Of a DNA stretch of 64,000 bases, positions 27,411-36,345 are shown in pieces. Position 1 is the first letter of the stretch; every line of letters starts with the position of its first letter. The notes below the pieces were generated by a model that ran no database searches, had not been told where the DNA came from, and was given only the letters and a program-made list of their open reading frames with translations. Where the stretch lies: positions 62,001 to 126,000 of the forward strand of contig NZ_JADABY010000069.1 of NCBI RefSeq assembly GCF_015672735.1, written 5' to 3'. The translations under genes and the position numbers were made by a program. This DNA is from Citrobacter sp. Res13-Sevr-PEB04-36. GTDB lineage: Bacteria > Pseudomonadota > Gammaproteobacteria > Enterobacterales > Enterobacteriaceae.

Positions 27411-28538
27411 ATGTCGTGGATAAGAAAGAGCGCACTGTGGTGCGCATTCGGTGGCGCCGTTGCAATGGCTTTTGCCATTTGGGGAACGTGGCAAGGTGTG
27501 CATTACACCAGCAGCACCGAGTTTTGTTTGTCGTGCCATTCGATGCGTACAGCGGGGGAGGAATATAAGACCAGCATACATTTTCGCAATGCCTCCGGTG
27601 TGCGCGCCGAGTGCAAGGATTGCCATATTCCACCGGGTATCGTCCCGACGCTTATCCGCAAAACGGAAGCCTTAAACGACCTCTACCATACGTTCATTTC
27701 ACCGTCGATCGATACTCCCGAAAAGTTTACTGCAAAGCGGGCAGAACTTGCCCAACGGGAGTGGGCGCGAATGAGCGCCAATAATTCAGCAGCCTGTAAA
27801 TCCTGCCACAGCTATGAGGCGATGGATCACGGTAAGCAATCTACGAATGCGGCGGCACAAATGACCGCGGCGGCGGCGAAGGACAGTAACTGTATTGACT
27901 GCCACAAAGGTATTGCCCATCACAAGCCTGATATGAGCAGCGGCTATCGCGACCGGTTTAAGCAACTACAACATCAGGGAGAGACGCCATCTGAGGCGAC
28001 CACGCTGTTTTCGTTAAACGAGAAAGCTCTGACGGCGACGGCTGGGAGCCCCGTCGGTAAAGCGCTGCTGTTTCCGGCAACCGAGGTCAGGGTGCTGAAA
28101 AAAGAGGGCAGCAATGTCCAGCTGGAAGTGACGGGCTGGCGTGAAAGCAAAGGCCGTGGGCGGGTGATCACTCAATTTATGGGTAAACGCGTTTTCTCTG
28201 CCGTTCTCGATGACTCCTTAATGGCAAATGTAAAAATCCTGCAAACCCAGGTTGATCCCGATTCTCACCAGGAGTGGCAGCAGGTGAGCCTGACCGCATG
28301 GTCTTCCAGTCAGGGGTTTATCACGAGTATTGCACCGGTGTGGGAATACTCGGATCAGATGCTGCAATCCACTTGTAGTGCCTGCCACAGCACACCGCCT
28401 ACTACCCGTTATACCGCCAATGGCTGGATTGCTGGACTAAAAGCGATGTCGGCCTATTACCGACTTAATCCTGTGGAAGAACGCACGTTGTTGAAATATC
28501 TCCAGACGCACGCCAGCGATGTATCTGACTCCAAATAA
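27411..28538 (+). CDS. TorC/TorY-type pentahaem c-type cytochrome
   Basis: A 375-residue NapC/NirT-family quinol dehydrogenase. One N-terminal membrane anchor (residues about 8-30) is followed by four CXXCH haem sites (CLSCH 39-43, CKDCH 68-72, CKSCH, CIDCH) in the NapC-like domain and a fifth, CSACH, near residue 325 in the TorC-specific C-terminal domain. It passes electrons from menaquinol to the terminal reductase in the periplasm. The start at 27411 is chosen because GGAGG at 27401-27405 would otherwise lie inside the gene. First of three same-strand genes with small gaps. Confidence 0.9.
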   Translation: MSWIRKSALWCAFGGAVAMAFAIWGTWQGVHYTSSTEFCLSCHSMRTAGEEYKTSIHFRNASGVRAECKDCHIPPGIVPTLIRKTEALNDLYHTFISPSIDTPEKFTAKRAELAQREWARMSANNSAACKSCHSYEAMDHGKQSTNAAAQMTAAAAKDSNCIDCHKGIAHHKPDMSSGYRDRFKQLQHQGETPSEATTLFSLNEKALTATAGSPVGKALLFPATEVRVLKKEGSNVQLEVTGWRESKGRGRVITQFMGKRVFSAVLDDSLMANVKILQTQVDPDSHQEWQQVSLTAWSSSQGFITSIAPVWEYSDQMLQSTCSACHSTPPTTRYTANGWIAGLKAMSAYYRLNPVEERTLLKYLQTHASDVSDSK

Positions 28539-28553
28539 TAAAGAGGATAATGT

Positions 28554-31052
28554 ATGGATATTCATGACTTTAATCCGTCTCGCCGCCGTTTCCTGACCGG
28601 TATGATGGCGGTAGGTGCTGCCAGTGTGCTGGCACCCAATCCGCTGATATCAAAAGTATGGGCGGCAGGAGAAAACCCTGAGCAGTGGATCCAGTCCGGG
28701 TCGCATTTTGGCGCCTTTGAAGCCAAAGTGGTTAACGGCGAGTGGACCGAAACCCGCCCCTTTAAACACGACAAATACCCGTGTGATATGCTCAATGCGG
28801 TGCGCGAAGTGGTCTATAACCCTTCGCGGGTCCGCTACCCGATGGTTCGACTGGACTGGCTACGTAAACGTGAAAAATCAGACCGCAGCCAGCGAGGAGA
28901 TAACCGTTTTGTACGGGTCAGTTGGGATCAGGCGTTGGATCTGTTTTATGAAGAACTGGAGCGGGTGCAAAAAACCTACGGCTCTTCCGGCGTATTTACC
29001 GGGCTGGCCGACTGGCAAATGGTGGGCAAATACCATAAAGCGGGCGGCGCAATGGACAGGGGACTCGGCCTGCACGGGAGCTATGTCACCACTGTAGGCG
29101 ACTACTCGGCTGCCGCTGCACAGGTTATCTTGCCGCATGTGATTGGCTCGCTGGAAGTCTATGAGCAGCAAACCTCGCTCCCGCTAGTGATTGAGAATAC
29201 CAATACCATTGTACTGTGGGGCTGCGATCCGATTAAGAATTTGCAGATCGAATTTCTGGTGCCCGATCATGAAGCGTTTGGCTACTGGCAGCAGATTAAA
29301 GAGGCAGTCGCACAGGGCAAAATGCGCGTCATTAGCGTTGATCCGGTGCGCAGTAAATCGCAGAACTTTCTTGGTGCTGAACAACTGCCGCTACGACCAC
29401 AAACCGATGTCGCCTTGCTGTTGGCGCTAGCACATACTCTGTATGAAGAAAAACTGTACGACACGGCGTTTATTAACGACTACACCGTCGGCTTCGAGCA
29501 GTTTTTGCCGTACCTGACAGGGGAGACAGACAAGCAGCCGAAAAATGCCGAGTGGGCAGCCCAAATATGTGGCCTGAGCGCAGAACAGATCCGTGACTTC
29601 GCCCGCCTGCTGGTGAAAGGCCGCACGCAGTTTATGGGCGGCTGGTGCGTACAGCGTATGCACCATGGTGAGCAGTACCCCTGGATGCTGGTGGTGCTGG
29701 CCAGCATGGTTGGGCAAATTGGTTTACCGGGCGGCGGCGTAGGATTTGGCTGGCACTACAATGGCGGCGGTACGGTGACGTCGGCCGGTCCTGTGTTATC
29801 GGGGCTCGGGAGCATTAACAATCCACCTGAGGCGAAGTATAAAGCAGATTTTCGCGGTGTATCGGCGCATATTCCCACCTCACGCATCGTCGACTGCTTG
29901 CTTGAACCGGGTAAGAAAATTGCCTTCAATGGTGAAACGCTAACCTGGCCTGATATCAAAATGGCAATCTACAGCGCGGCCAACCCGTTCCACGCTCAGC
30001 AGGATCGCAACCGCATGATTGAGGCATGGAAGAAGCTGGAGACGGTGGTGGTGTTGGATCACCAATGGACCGCATCCTGTCGTTTTGCCGATATTGTGCT
30101 GCCCGTCACTACGCGTTTTGAGCGTAACGATATTGAGCAGTTTGGTACCCATTCGAATAAAGGGCTGATGGCGCTGCATCAGGTAGTCAAACCGCAATAT
30201 GAAGCACGTCACGACTTCGACGTGTTTGCCGGTCTGTGTAAACGTTTTGATAAAGAAGCGGTATATCGTGAAAACCGTGATGAAATGCAGTGGATACAAG
30301 CGCTTTATGACGAAGGCGTGAAGATGGGCGCGTCGCTCGACGTCACCTTACCGGACTTTGATACCTTCTGGAAAGGGGACGGATATATTGAATATCCGGC
30401 GGGGCAGCCGTGGGTGCGCCACGGCGAGTTTCGCGACCAGCCCGATCTTAACCCGTTAGGGACTCCGTCGGGGCTCATTGAAATCTACAGTAAAACCATC
30501 GCCGGTTTTCAGTATGAAGATTGTCCAGGACACCCGGTGTGGATGGAGCCGTTTGAACGCAGTCATCAGGGCAAGACAGATAAATATCCACTGCATCTGC
30601 AATCCTGTCACCCGGATAAACGTCTGCACTCACAACTGTGCTCAAGCGATGCGTTTCGTAATACCTACGCGGTGGCTGGCAGAGAACCGCTTTATATCAG
30701 CGAGCAAGATGCAACCGCACGCGGTTTAAAGGCCGGAGATATCGCCCGCGTGTTCAACGCCCGTGGTCAGGTGCTGGCAGGCGTGGTAATTAGCGCCGAT
30801 TTCCCTGCGGGCGTGATCCGAATTCATGAAGGGGCTTGGTATTCCCCGCAGGAAGGCGGGAAAGCCGGGACGCTATGTACCTATGGCGATCCGAATGTCC
30901 TGAGTGCGGATATTGGTACATCGCAGCTGGCGCAAGGCCCTTCCGCACATACCGTGCTGGTAGACGTTGAACGCTACCAGCAAAAGGCCCCGCAGGTGAC
31001 GGCATTCGGTGGACCTGAGACAGTCAAAGAGGAGGGGGTCAGTGCCGCATAA
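28554..31052 (+). CDS. TorA/TorZ-family molybdopterin N-/S-oxide reductase
   Basis: An 832-residue DMSO-reductase-family enzyme exported by Tat: SRRRFLTGMMAVGAASV at residues about 8-24. The Mo-serine ligand is in GDYSAAAAQVILP near residue 188. RYPMVRLDWLRKR, GWCVQRMHHGEQ, GLPGGGVGFGWHYNG and FNARGQVLAG agree with E. coli TorA as recalled, whose substrate is trimethylamine N-oxide. Broader S-oxide activity, as in TorZ or BisC, is possible. It lies 15 bp after the cytochrome gene and overlaps torD. Confidence 0.9.
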   Translation: MDIHDFNPSRRRFLTGMMAVGAASVLAPNPLISKVWAAGENPEQWIQSGSHFGAFEAKVVNGEWTETRPFKHDKYPCDMLNAVREVVYNPSRVRYPMVRLDWLRKREKSDRSQRGDNRFVRVSWDQALDLFYEELERVQKTYGSSGVFTGLADWQMVGKYHKAGGAMDRGLGLHGSYVTTVGDYSAAAAQVILPHVIGSLEVYEQQTSLPLVIENTNTIVLWGCDPIKNLQIEFLVPDHEAFGYWQQIKEAVAQGKMRVISVDPVRSKSQNFLGAEQLPLRPQTDVALLLALAHTLYEEKLYDTAFINDYTVGFEQFLPYLTGETDKQPKNAEWAAQICGLSAEQIRDFARLLVKGRTQFMGGWCVQRMHHGEQYPWMLVVLASMVGQIGLPGGGVGFGWHYNGGGTVTSAGPVLSGLGSINNPPEAKYKADFRGVSAHIPTSRIVDCLLEPGKKIAFNGETLTWPDIKMAIYSAANPFHAQQDRNRMIEAWKKLETVVVLDHQWTASCRFADIVLPVTTRFERNDIEQFGTHSNKGLMALHQVVKPQYEARHDFDVFAGLCKRFDKEAVYRENRDEMQWIQALYDEGVKMGASLDVTLPDFDTFWKGDGYIEYPAGQPWVRHGEFRDQPDLNPLGTPSGLIEIYSKTIAGFQYEDCPGHPVWMEPFERSHQGKTDKYPLHLQSCHPDKRLHSQLCSSDAFRNTYAVAGREPLYISEQDATARGLKAGDIARVFNARGQVLAGVVISADFPAGVIRIHEGAWYSPQEGGKAGTLCTYGDPNVLSADIGTSQLAQGPSAHTVLVDVERYQQKAPQVTAFGGPETVKEEGVSAA

Positions 31053-31674
31053 TCACATTCATCAGCAGCGAGCAGCGGTGTATCAGTGGTTTTCGCAACT
31101 GCTGTTTCGTGAGTTGGACGAGAAGCAATTAGCCCTTCTTGAGAACGGGGAGAGCCGGGATTGGATTACCTCACTGGCGGGGATCCCTGGGCTGGCTGCT
31201 GATGTCAAAAAATTAGAGCGTAGTCTGGCGAGGGTGCTGCGGCGTGAATACCGACAACTGGAGCTGGCGGCTGATTTTGCTTCGCTGTTTTTGCTGGCAC
31301 CTCCGGGCGGGGTTTCTCCCTATGCTGGGCATTATCCGCATACGACGGCACCTGAAGAACGGCGGCAAATGAATGTGCTGTTGGTTGAGCAGGGGCTGGC
31401 TGCGCGGGAAAATGAACCCTCCGATCATATCGCGGTTCAGTTGGCATTAATGGCGAGGATGGTGGATAAAGAGGAGAAGGTCGCTGCGCAATATTACTTT
31501 TTGCATCATCACATTATGTGTTGGGCACCGCTATTACGGGAGAGCTGTTTACATCGTGACGAAGGGGGATTTTACCCTCAGGCAGTCAACGTGATAGTGA
31601 GTTTTATGCGTGAGGATGAGCAGTACCTGGAATCATTATTGATGGATGATTTCTACCTCAGCAGTCAGCGCTGA
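31042..31674 (+). CDS. TorD-family molybdoenzyme chaperone
   Basis: A 210-residue all-helical TorD/DmsD-like protein. It has AAVYQWFSQLLFRELDEKQL near the N-terminus, LELAADFASLFLL in the middle and NEPSDHIAVQLALM, the conserved EPxDH motif. Such chaperones bind the Tat signal and insert the Mo cofactor before export. I chose the GTG at 31042 because GAGGAGGGGG lies just upstream; the frame is open further up to 31009. This start overlaps the reductase gene by 11 bp, indicating coupling. Sequence is divergent from E. coli TorD, but context and the motif are clear. Confidence 0.87.
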   Translation: MPHNHIHQQRAAVYQWFSQLLFRELDEKQLALLENGESRDWITSLAGIPGLAADVKKLERSLARVLRREYRQLELAADFASLFLLAPPGGVSPYAGHYPHTTAPEERRQMNVLLVEQGLAARENEPSDHIAVQLALMARMVDKEEKVAAQYYFLHHHIMCWAPLLRESCLHRDEGGFYPQAVNVIVSFMREDEQYLESLLMDDFYLSSQR

Positions 31675-31680
31675 AATAAC

Positions 31681-31707
31681 AAAGGGACAGCACATGCTGT
31701 CCCTTTT
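31681..31707. terminator. Bidirectional terminator between torD-like gene and efpL
   Basis: AAAGGGACAGCA, CA, TGCTGTCCCTTT: perfect 12-bp arms followed by T on the plus strand and preceded by A. It serves two convergent genes. Confidence 0.9.
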
Positions 31708-31729
31708 AGTCTGTCTCTCAGCAGAAACG

Positions 31730-32302
31730 TTAGTCTGCACGCCCCATATAACGGCGTTCTTCGATATGAATGCGGATTTTTTCACCGGCACTCAGATACT
31801 CAGGAACCAGGATCACCAGGCCGGTGGTCAGAGTGGCTGGCTTGTTACGTGCACTGGCTGACGCACCTTTAATGCCAGGTGAGGTTTCAACGATCTCAAG
31901 GTCTACGGTCTGCGGCAGTTCAAGCGCCAGCAGTTGGCCATCCCAGGTCAGCACCTGCATGTCCGGCATTCCGCCTTCCGGAATGAACAGCAGCTCTTCT
32001 TCGATCTGGTCTTTGGTGAAGGTATACGGGGTATAGTCTTCTTTATCCATAAAGACGTATTCGTTGCCATCAACGTAGGAGAAATCAACGCCACGACGGC
32101 TCAGGGTGACGGTATCCACGATATCGTCGCCTTTGAAGCGCTCTTCGACCTTGAGGCCTGTACGGACATCAGAAAAACGCATTTTGTACAGCGTGGCTGC
32201 ACCACGTGCGCTCGGTGATTGAATATCAATATCTTTTACAATCAGCAGCTTGCCGTTGTAGTTAAGTACCATACCTTTTTTAATTTCGTTCGCTCTTGGC
32301 AT
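31730..32302 (-). CDS. efpL: EfpL (YeiP), elongation factor P-like protein
   Basis: A 190-residue EF-P paralogue with the three-domain layout: KOW-like N-domain ([17 protein letters not shown]) and OB domains. The loop tip carries Arg at residue 33 (SPSARGAA), where EF-P has its modified Lys. Family knowledge: EfpL relieves ribosome stalling at certain proline-containing motifs without modification by EpmA. It is divergent from yeiW. Confidence 0.95.
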   Translation of the reverse strand: MPRANEIKKGMVLNYNGKLLIVKDIDIQSPSARGAATLYKMRFSDVRTGLKVEERFKGDDIVDTVTLSRRGVDFSYVDGNEYVFMDKEDYTPYTFTKDQIEEELLFIPEGGMPDMQVLTWDGQLLALELPQTVDLEIVETSPGIKGASASARNKPATLTTGLVILVPEYLSAGEKIRIHIEERRYMGRAD

Positions 32303-32459
32303 CGAAAAAATCCTGTAGTGAGGAGTGTCTAAAATATCGCGTCAAACTACTCGCGCCGGGTCATTCAGGCAAGCGGAATTCATGCTTTTGCGGGTGCAAA
32401 AAAGGTGGTACTGTTCGCTACCTACACAATCCGCGGGTTTACCTTAAAGAGAATACTGT

Positions 32460-32714
32460 ATGGAATGCCGTCCGGATTGTGGTGCATGTTGCACTGCACC
32501 TTCTATTTCCAGTCCTATCCCCGGCATGCCTGAGGGCAAGCCCGCCAATACACCATGTGTGCAGCTTGATGAATCCCTGCGCTGTAAAATTTTTGGTTCC
32601 GCACTGCGTCCAAAAGTGTGTGCAGGCTTACAGCCCAGCGCAGAAATGTGTGGCCAGACAACGCGCCAGGGCATGATGTATCTGATTGAGCTTGAAGCGC
32701 TCACTGCACCTTAA
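32460..32714 (+). CDS. yeiW: YeiW, Cys-rich UPF0153 protein
   Basis: An 84-residue protein with [11 protein letters not shown] at the start, a pattern of Cys residues typical of the zinc/iron-chelating UPF0153 family, and further Cys in CVQLDE, RCKIFG and KVCAGL. Function unknown. Same length as E. coli YeiW. Its 3' end overlaps that of setB by 4 bp in convergent orientation. Confidence 0.93.
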   Translation: MECRPDCGACCTAPSISSPIPGMPEGKPANTPCVQLDESLRCKIFGSALRPKVCAGLQPSAEMCGQTTRQGMMYLIELEALTAP

Positions 32715-33892
32715 ACGTCTTTGATCCGCGCCAGGCAAAAGACCGTGGCGATAATCATCACCAGCGCAAACCAGAACACCGCATGGTAGTTCCAGATTTC
32801 AGCGGCGATACCGGCAAGCGATCCGGCAATAATCCAGCCCACACGGATGGTGTTGGTGTAAAGGGTGGTTGCAGAACCCGCCTGTCCTGGCATCAAGTCC
32901 TGGAAATAGAGCATGCCAATACCGCCGAGAATACCGATGTAAATGGCGTTCAGCAGCTGTAAGCTGAGCAGAATAACCGGTGAATGTGCCAGCAGCATCC
33001 CGGCATAAAAGAAGAATCCGGCGACCACGGCGATCCGCATCAACAGACGTTTGCCCAGACGTTTAGCAAAGTATCCGGCGATGAGCATCGTCGGTATTTC
33101 CAACCCGGCTGCGGTGCCCATCATAATGCCTGCGAGTTTTTCCGGCAGATGCAGTTCGTTGATGATAAACAATGGCATATTAATGATATACAGGCTGTTG
33201 GTGCCCCACATTAATGTACAGATAGCAAACAGCAGCAGCGTATCGCGCCGGTTACGACGCGGGGCCTCCACCGCACCCGTGGCGAGAGATGCATTTTTGT
33301 TCATTGACGGTAAGAACAACCAAACCATGACGCCGCAGACGATAAACGCGACGGCGGCGCTCAGGTACATCACCGTAAAGCTGAAACCCATGGCCAGCGC
33401 GTAAGCTAACGGCGGACCAATAACCCACGCCAGCGAAACCTGAGCACGTAAAATGGAGCTGAACATAACAGCTTCGCGGCCCGTGCGGTCAGCATGCTCG
33501 CGGGCGAGGGCAAACATTTGCGGGTTAGCGGTTGATCCAAAGCTACTGAGGAAGACGCCGACAAACAGCAAAATAAAATAGTTACGGTTCCAGGCAAACA
33601 GCACACAGGCCAGCATCCCCAGAACGCAGCAAAAAACGATCAGATTTTTGCGATCGCCTTTCTTATCGGAACGGCCAGCTAAAAACTGGCTTACCAGAAT
33701 GCCGATGACGGCGCTGCCGGTAAAAAAGAAACCGACCATTCCCGGACGGGCATGAACTTCATCAGTCAGAAAAAGGCTGAGCGTAGGGGTCTGCAATGCG
33801 CCGGCAATACCCGTAAGAAAAGCGACAAGCAGGAACGCCGAAGACGTTAAATCAAACGACTTAGGGGAGGCGGCTACCGGGGTGTTATGCAT
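32711..33892 (-). CDS. setB: SetB sugar efflux transporter
   Basis: A 393-residue MFS protein with 12 hydrophobic segments ([20 protein letters not shown], motif [10 protein letters not shown] between segments 2 and 3). E. coli SetB exports lactose, glucose and related glycosides and affects chromosome segregation. It is divergent from fruBKA over 368 bp. Confidence 0.93.
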   Translation of the reverse strand: MHNTPVAASPKSFDLTSSAFLLVAFLTGIAGALQTPTLSLFLTDEVHARPGMVGFFFTGSAVIGILVSQFLAGRSDKKGDRKNLIVFCCVLGMLACVLFAWNRNYFILLFVGVFLSSFGSTANPQMFALAREHADRTGREAVMFSSILRAQVSLAWVIGPPLAYALAMGFSFTVMYLSAAVAFIVCGVMVWLFLPSMNKNASLATGAVEAPRRNRRDTLLLFAICTLMWGTNSLYIINMPLFIINELHLPEKLAGIMMGTAAGLEIPTMLIAGYFAKRLGKRLLMRIAVVAGFFFYAGMLLAHSPVILLSLQLLNAIYIGILGGIGMLYFQDLMPGQAGSATTLYTNTIRVGWIIAGSLAGIAAEIWNYHAVFWFALVMIIATVFCLARIKDV

Positions 33893-34159
33893 GTTTCAAT
33901 ATCAGTGATGTGAAGAGACGCGGAGTTTACGCCGCCCGTCAGAAAATAAACAGAGCGTGAAATCAAAATCGGCATGAAAAATCAAAATAGTATTTCAGTC
34001 CACGAAAATCGTCTGCTGATGATGCTGAAGCTGTGAAGCTAACGTCGTTTTGCCGTCAGCATTTTTGGACGCATAGCAGAAAAAATGTGCGGCACATCTA
34101 AATTCAGCAAGCAAGTTGATAACTTTGCTTGCGTGCTGAAGCAGAAAGAGCAAAACTTC
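33893..34159. other. Gene-free part of setB-fruB intergenic region
   Basis: Holds the setB promoter and upstream sequences of fruBKA. AT-rich with no ORF of note. The Cra sites listed separately lie in its right-hand end. Confidence 0.5.
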
Positions 34160-34174
34160 TTGAAACGTTTCAGC
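34160..34174. promoter_or_regulatory. Cra (FruR) operator 1 of fruBKA
   Basis: TTGAAACGTTTCAGC, a near-perfect Cra palindrome (TGAAACGTTTCA). Cra represses fru transcription and is released by fructose 1-phosphate, the product of this operon's PTS. Confidence 0.85.
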
Positions 34175-34225
34175 GTCATCTTGCCTTAACTGATGGAGTC
34201 GGGTGGCGCCTTTTTTCTCATGTTA

Positions 34226-34240
34226 GCTGAATCGTTTCAA
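34226..34240. promoter_or_regulatory. Cra (FruR) operator 2 of fruBKA
   Basis: GCTGAATCGTTTCAA matches the Cra half sites TGAA and TTTCA around CG. It is 66 bp after operator 1 and 20 bp before the fruB start; two fru operators are also known in E. coli. Confidence 0.85.
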
Positions 34241-34260
34241 TTCAGCAGGAGAGGAGAACC

Positions 34261-35391
34261 ATGTTCCAGTTATCTGTTCAGGATATTCACCCGGGCGAAC
34301 AGGCCGGAAACAAAGAAGAGGCCATTCGCCTGGTTGCGGCTGCGTTAGTGCAGGCAGGCAACGTTGCGGAAGGCTACGTCAACGGCATGCTGGCGCGCGA
34401 GCAGCAAACGTCAACCTTCCTCGGCAACGGTATTGCCATTCCTCACGGTACCACGGACACCCGTGACCAGGTGTTGAAAACCGGGGTGCAGGTGTTCCAG
34501 TTTCCACAAGGTATTACCTGGGGTGAAGACCAGGTTGCGTATGTGGCTATTGGTATTGCCGCTAGCTCCGACGAACACCTGGGGTTGCTGCGTCAGCTGA
34601 CACACGTACTCAGCGATGATTCGGTGGCTGAACAGCTGAAATCAGCCACGACCGCAGAAGAACTGCGCGCGTTGCTGATGGGTGAAAAGCAGAGCGAACA
34701 GCTGAAGCTCGACAACGACACGCTGTCGCTGGACGTGGTCGCCGGTTCGCTGGTCACGCTGCAGGCGCTGAACGCCGCGCGTTTGAAAGAAGCTGGCGCG
34801 GTTGATGCCAACTTTGTTGCCCGAGCTATCAATGAGCAACCGCTGAATCTCGGCCAGGGGATTTGGCTGAATGATTGTGCACAAGGCAATCTGCGTAGCG
34901 CTATTGCCCTCAGCCGTGCGGCAAATGCGTTTGAGGTTCAGGGGGAATCGGTAGCGTTATTAGTCACCGTCGCGATGAATGACGATCAGCCCGTGGCGGT
35001 GCTCAAGCGCCTTAGTGATTTGCTGCTCGAGAATAAAGCTGACCGCTTGCTGAAAGCTGATGCTGCTACCGTACTGGCGCTGCTGACCAGTGATGAAGCA
35101 TTAACTGATGATGTACTGAGCGCAGAGTTTGTCGTGCGCAATGAGCATGGTTTACACGCCCGTCCGGGCACCATGCTGGTGAATACCATTAAACAATTTA
35201 ACAGTGAAATTACCGTGACAAATCTTGATGGAACCGGGAAACCGGCAAATGGACGCAGTCTGATGAAAGTTGTAGCGCTGGGCGTGAAGAAAGGACACCA
35301 CCTGCGCTTTACCGCACAGGGTGAAGATGCTGAACAAGCGCTGAAAGCGATTGGTGATGCTATCGCAGCCGGTCTTGGGGAGGGAGCATAA
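34261..35391 (+). CDS. fruB: Fructose PTS diphosphoryl transfer protein FruB (EIIA-FPr)
   Basis: A 376-residue fusion: EIIA-Fru domain with active His in [13 protein letters not shown] near residue 62, a central linker domain, and a C-terminal HPr-like domain with active His in [13 protein letters not shown] near residue 299. It carries phosphate from enzyme I to FruA. GGAGAGGAG precedes the ATG. The stop TAA overlaps the fruK ATG. Confidence 0.97.
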   Translation: MFQLSVQDIHPGEQAGNKEEAIRLVAAALVQAGNVAEGYVNGMLAREQQTSTFLGNGIAIPHGTTDTRDQVLKTGVQVFQFPQGITWGEDQVAYVAIGIAASSDEHLGLLRQLTHVLSDDSVAEQLKSATTAEELRALLMGEKQSEQLKLDNDTLSLDVVAGSLVTLQALNAARLKEAGAVDANFVARAINEQPLNLGQGIWLNDCAQGNLRSAIALSRAANAFEVQGESVALLVTVAMNDDQPVAVLKRLSDLLLENKADRLLKADAATVLALLTSDEALTDDVLSAEFVVRNEHGLHARPGTMLVNTIKQFNSEITVTNLDGTGKPANGRSLMKVVALGVKKGHHLRFTAQGEDAEQALKAIGDAIAAGLGEGA

Positions 35392-36329
35392 TGAGCAGAC
35401 GTGTGGCAACCATCACCCTGAACCCGGCCTACGATTTGGTCGGCTTTTGCCCGGAAATAGAACGCGGTGAAGTGAACCTGGTGAAAACGACCGGCCTGCA
35501 TGCCGCGGGCAAAGGCATCAACGTTGCCAAGGTGCTGAAGGACCTGGGTATCGACGTCACGGTAGGTGGTTTTCTGGGTAAAGACAACCAGGATGGTTTT
35601 CAGCAGTTGTTCAGCGAGCTGGGTATCGCCAACCGTTTTCAGGTGGTGCAGGGGCGTACCCGTATTAACGTCAAGCTAACGGAAAAAGACGGCGAAGTCA
35701 CCGACTTCAATTTCTCCGGTTTTGATGTCACCCCAGCCGACTGGGAACGCTTTGTGAATGATTCCCTGAGCTGGCTGGGTCAGTTCGACATGGTATGCGT
35801 CAGCGGCAGCCTGCCGGCCGGCGTGAGCCCGGAAGCCTTCACCGACTGGATGACGCGCCTGCGCAGTCAGTGTCCATGCATTATCTTTGATAGTAGTCGT
35901 GAAGCCCTGGTGGCAGGGCTGAAAGCAGCTCCGTGGCTGGTGAAACCAAACCGTCGTGAACTGGAAATCTGGGCGGGCCGTAAGCTGCCAGAAATGAAAG
36001 ATGTGATTGAAGCGGCACATGCGCTGCGTGAGCAAGGCATTGCTCATGTGGTGATTTCACTCGGCGCGGAAGGCGCGCTGTGGGTAAACGCTTCTGGCGA
36101 ATGGATTGCAAAACCACCGTCAGTTGAGGTGGTCAGCACCGTAGGCGCAGGGGATTCGATGGTTGGCGGTCTGATTTATGGCCTGCTGATGCGCGAGTCC
36201 AGCGAACATACACTGCGTCTGGCAACTGCTGTTGCCGCTCTGGCGGTAAGCCAAAGCAATGTGGGTATTACCGATCGTCCTCAGTTGGCCGCAATGATGG
36301 CGCGCGTCGACTTAAAACCGTTTAACTGA
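35391..36329 (+). CDS. fruK: 1-phosphofructokinase FruK
   Basis: A 312-residue PfkB-family kinase: N-terminal GKGINVAKVLKDLGI, C-terminal VSTVGAGDSMVGGLIYG with the catalytic Asp. It phosphorylates fructose 1-phosphate to fructose 1,6-bisphosphate. Coupled to fruB by a one-base overlap. Confidence 0.97.
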   Translation: MSRRVATITLNPAYDLVGFCPEIERGEVNLVKTTGLHAAGKGINVAKVLKDLGIDVTVGGFLGKDNQDGFQQLFSELGIANRFQVVQGRTRINVKLTEKDGEVTDFNFSGFDVTPADWERFVNDSLSWLGQFDMVCVSGSLPAGVSPEAFTDWMTRLRSQCPCIIFDSSREALVAGLKAAPWLVKPNRRELEIWAGRKLPEMKDVIEAAHALREQGIAHVVISLGAEGALWVNASGEWIAKPPSVEVVSTVGAGDSMVGGLIYGLLMRESSEHTLRLATAVAALAVSQSNVGITDRPQLAAMMARVDLKPFN

Positions 36330-36345
36330 CAGCAGGAGAGGCATA

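Noticed and set aside
24535..31674. Genomic island ending at a tRNA or integrase
   Set aside because: No integrase, tRNA or flanking direct repeats are visible; the accessory genes look like a simple insertion or retained ancestral block between yeiQ and efpL.
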